Source of the DNA: Flavobacteriaceae bacterium
GTDB lineage: Bacteria > Bacteroidota > Bacteroidia > Flavobacteriales > Flavobacteriaceae
Reading direction: 5' to 3'
Assembly: GCA_947478365.1 (NCBI GenBank)
Contig: CANJWG010000002.1
Coordinates: forward strand, 1-64,000
DNA length: 64,000 nucleotides
This document shows positions 60,969-64,000 of this stretch, piece after piece. Position numbers and translations under genes: made by a program. The number at the start of each line of letters is the position of its first letter. Within the stretch, counting starts at the first letter, position 1. A model generated the notes under the pieces. The model was given only the letters and a program-made list of their open reading frames with translations, did no database searches and had not been told where the DNA came from.

Positions 60969-62072
60969 TTATGCAATACGACTTGGATAATATTTATCTC
61001 TAATAGTAAGAAAATATTTTTCAATATAATTGGTCATTAAAATGCCTGAAAAAATACTTAATAATGAAGTTACGATAAACATTAAATAATGATTCAGCTC
61101 TAAATGTAAATAATTTTTTAACGAACGATTTATAAAAGTATGAATAATATAAATTGAATAAGACGAATATCCTACTTTAGAAATAAAGGTCACTAAATAG
61201 GAAGAAAAACATCTATTTAATATTTTATTAATATCATTCTCAAGTAGAAAATAAATCAATACAATACTAAATGAAATATATAATAATGAAAAACCAAGAG
61301 TCTTAATAAAGAACGATTGTAATGGATCAGTTAACGGAGTAAAAGAGACACATAAAATGGCTAAGACTATTAATATGATTTTATTAGAGAAGTATAAGTG
61401 TTTTAAAAAATTGATTTTAAAATAATATAAATAAGAAATTAAAACTCCAGCAATAAGTGAATCAACCCTTAAATGAGTCATTGTAAAATTTTTTATAAAA
61501 TTTTCAGGATAAAAAACATTATTATATACTCTTAATAAAAATACAATCAACATTATTGACAATATAATAACTTCAAATTTATTAATTCTTTTAGCATTTT
61601 CTTGAACTTCTAATTTGACAAAATTAAACTTCAAACTTAACCAAAGTAATAGAGCAAAACCAAAGTAAAAATGTTCTTCAACAGCTAATGACCAACTTGC
61701 TGCATAAGCATAACCCCAGCCATTAACATAATTTTGAATAAAAAACATATCTGAAAGAAATCCTTTCCATTCAAATCTATGTTCACTAAACATAAAAAAT
61801 AAATATAATAGGTAGAATAAAAAATAAATGGGATAAATTTTAAAACCTCTTCTGATTAAAAATAATTTTGGCATTATATCTCCAAATTTTATATACTCCT
61901 TAAACAGTAATCCAGACACTAAAAAACCACTTAAAACAAAAAACAAATCAACACCAATCCATCCCATTCTTGACGTAAATGTAAATAGATATTGGTGCCT
62001 TAACAAGACAAGAAGAATCGCTATTCCTCTCAAAAAATCAATTTCTCTTAAACGTTTATTTTTTAGAGTCAT
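60969..62072 (-). CDS. Acyltransferase-3 family membrane protein
   Basis: REIDFLRGIAILLVLLRH, WIGVDLFFVLSGFLVSGLLFKEY, SWSLAVEEHFY. Confidence 0.94.
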   Translation of the reverse strand: MTLKNKRLREIDFLRGIAILLVLLRHQYLFTFTSRMGWIGVDLFFVLSGFLVSGLLFKEYIKFGDIMPKLFLIRRGFKIYPIYFLFYLLYLFFMFSEHRFEWKGFLSDMFFIQNYVNGWGYAYAASWSLAVEEHFYFGFALLLWLSLKFNFVKLEVQENAKRINKFEVIILSIMLIVFLLRVYNNVFYPENFIKNFTMTHLRVDSLIAGVLISYLYYFKINFLKHLYFSNKIILIVLAILCVSFTPLTDPLQSFFIKTLGFSLLYISFSIVLIYFLLENDINKILNRCFSSYLVTFISKVGYSSYSIYIIHTFINRSLKNYLHLELNHYLMFIVTSLLSIFSGILMTNYIEKYFLTIRDKYYPSRIA

Positions 62073-62080
62073 TATTTAAT

Positions 62081-62956
62081 CTATTTATTTTTTAAATTTT
62101 GATTTATCCCAATGGTAAGTTCACCATACTTAAAAAAAATAAAGCTATAGTTTTGCAAAATTGAATTTATTTCATCTCTACAATTAAATTCGTTATGAAT
62201 TTCTACGGCAATACATTTTGTGATGTTTAAAAAACTTAAATCAGCATTATCCGAAGTAAAAATTTGTTTTTCTGAACCTTCTACATCAATTTTTAATATG
62301 TCAATAAATTGAAAATTAAAATCCTCTATTATTTGATTAATTGAAAATGCTTTTATCCCATTTGAATCTGTAGTTTCCTCTACTCTAAAAGACCAATCAC
62401 TTTTATCTCTAAAATCGCTAACAACATTTAAAAAAGTATTTGAACTCCATAAACCAGCTTTAATTTTAGTAATGTTTTTTTTATTAATCAAATTAAATTC
62501 TAGGATTTTGAAATTTTCTTGTTCTGGTTCAATAGCAACAATGTTAGGTTCGTCAAAAAAATCATACATAAACAAAGAAGAAAGACCAATATTTGAGCCT
62601 GCATCAATAATGTTTAGTTTGTTACCACTAGAAAAGTTTTGATTGTACTCTTCTACTACTGTTTTATATTCATGCCAATCAAAAACTTGTTGAAAAACAT
62701 AAAAATCACTAGATGGACTTTTTCTTAGTTTTATTAGATTGGTATATTTATTTTTAAATTCTGAAATGATTTCTTTATCAGTTTCTTGTAAAAAGCAACC
62801 ATTATAACTAATTAAAAAATTATAATATAGGTATATGTTTTTTTCGTGTAGTGTTGGCTTAACACCTAATAATTTTTTAATCAAATAGGTTATTACAACT
62901 AATCGATATCTAAAATTTATTCTTTTAAAATTTAAAATTTTATTTACTCTTGCCAT
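62081..62956 (-). CDS. FkbM family methyltransferase
   Basis: NIIDAGSNIGLSSLFM, VAIEPEQENFKILEFNL, DILKIDVEGSE. Confidence 0.92.
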   Translation of the reverse strand: MARVNKILNFKRINFRYRLVVITYLIKKLLGVKPTLHEKNIYLYYNFLISYNGCFLQETDKEIISEFKNKYTNLIKLRKSPSSDFYVFQQVFDWHEYKTVVEEYNQNFSSGNKLNIIDAGSNIGLSSLFMYDFFDEPNIVAIEPEQENFKILEFNLINKKNITKIKAGLWSSNTFLNVVSDFRDKSDWSFRVEETTDSNGIKAFSINQIIEDFNFQFIDILKIDVEGSEKQIFTSDNADLSFLNITKCIAVEIHNEFNCRDEINSILQNYSFIFFKYGELTIGINQNLKNK

Positions 62957-63743
62957 TTTGTTTAAGATATTTTTTTATTTCAAATTTAATTTTAAGAATT
63001 TTTAAATCATAAGAAGCACTTTTAAAATAATTTATTGTATTAGTATAGAGAACTTTTTTAAAAAAAGAAAGCAGTATTACAATAGTACCATAGTATTTTT
63101 TATTGTATAACAGGTAATATGAAATGTTTTCATTTTTATATCTATTTAATAATGATTTTTGATCTCTTTTGATAAAATAAAAGAATGTTTCATTTATATC
63201 TAAAATGTCAAATCCTTTTTTTACAACTCTTTCTGACCATTCTTTATCTTCACTAAAGGTTAAATTTTCGTCAAATTTATTATCAATCCAAATCTCTTTA
63301 TTTACAACTGCACAACCTGTCATTAAACCATATTTTAAAGGTTCTTTGACTTTAAAATCATTTAAAAGAGCACGATTATAATTTTCAATGCTATTAATGA
63401 ATCTTATTCCTGCAATGGTATTCGATTTTTCTAATTCTTGAAAAGTATTTTTAAAAAAACTTTTACCAATAGGAATCGCATGAGCACTTAATAGCAAAAC
63501 ATATTTTGAATTTGCTGATGAAATTCCTAAATTTGTTGCACTTCCGTATGTGAATTCATCAATTGTAACTACTTTACAATTATAATGATTTGCTATTGAA
63601 ATACTATTGTCAGATGAATTATTATCAACGATTATAATTTCGTAAATATCTTCACTGTATAATTTTGTAAGTATTGACAAAACATTTTCTAAAGCCTGTC
63701 CTTCATTTTTATTTCTTATTACTATTGATATCATATAAATCAA
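62940..63743 (-). CDS. Glycosyltransferase family 2 protein
   Basis: [31 protein letters not shown]. Confidence 0.92.
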   Translation of the reverse strand: MIYMISIVIRNKNEGQALENVLSILTKLYSEDIYEIIIVDNNSSDNSISIANHYNCKVVTIDEFTYGSATNLGISSANSKYVLLLSAHAIPIGKSFFKNTFQELEKSNTIAGIRFINSIENYNRALLNDFKVKEPLKYGLMTGCAVVNKEIWIDNKFDENLTFSEDKEWSERVVKKGFDILDINETFFYFIKRDQKSLLNRYKNENISYYLLYNKKYYGTIVILLSFFKKVLYTNTINYFKSASYDLKILKIKFEIKKYLKQNGKSK

Positions 63744-64000
63744 TTAAAATCTTCAAAAGTTAATTGTTCATCATCATCAATATCTCTAGAAGCAATTTTT
63801 CCAATTAAATCATTAAAATGTTCAGCTAAAATTTTTCCAGTTCCTGGTCGTTTTACCCAAATATTTTCTTTGGTTAATGTTTCGCCTTTTTTTATTGCTG
63901 CGATACTACAAACGGTTGCAAAAGCAAAATCGATAGTTACTTGTTCTTCTTTGGCAGGTTCTTTTGTTCCGCCACGCATTTGCCACATTTCATTAGAAGA
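63740..64000 (-). CDS. neuB: N-acetylneuraminate/legionaminate synthase-like (NeuB family), N-terminus outside window
   Basis: SAF-domain tail [43 protein letters not shown]; frame stays open to the edge. Confidence 0.82.
   Translation of the reverse strand, partial: SSNEMWQMRGGTKEPAKEEQVTIDFAFATVCSIAAIKKGETLTKENIWVKRPGTGKILAEHFNDLIGKIASRDIDDDEQLTFEDFN

Overview
This 64 kb window looks like a Flavobacterium-type (Bacteroidota) chromosome segment: AT-rich, with TAnnTTTG promoters and typical flavobacterial gene order. About 60 protein genes are supported. Most are housekeeping: DEAD-box helicase, EttA, HolA, UvrD/PcrA, TilS, PabB, KatG, LpdA, GltA, SucC, BirA, RsfS, FtsH, CdsA/Psd, RecQ, KdsD, TatC and LptB. 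There is one tRNA-Thr(TGT). From about 51.5 kb to the right edge, a minus-strand surface-polysaccharide locus carries an initiating glycosyltransferase, an O-antigen ligase/polymerase-like protein, several glycosyltransferases, NeuC, acyltransferases, an FkbM methyltransferase and a truncated NeuB-like protein. I see no CRISPR array, prophage, intact IS element or rRNA. The most interesting signal is not a gene. At least 14 short tracts, nearly all at gene junctions and often touching a stop codon, are written in a strict or near-strict 7-bp register with degenerate unit sequences, e.g. ANGCNNT, ACTGNNN, GGAWWAG, AGATAAT, TTCGAGT. Some are built as two opposing arrays, one pair brackets a single four-helix-bundle (IVS/S23) gene, and one perfect 4-copy array lies inside pabB. 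Other points of note are a partial duplication of the tRNA-Thr 3' end plus terminator, a 27-bp-arm hairpin with a REP-like loop downstream of sucC, a predicted lipoprotein superoxide dismutase, a poly-T frameshift in a membrane protein, and gene remnants.
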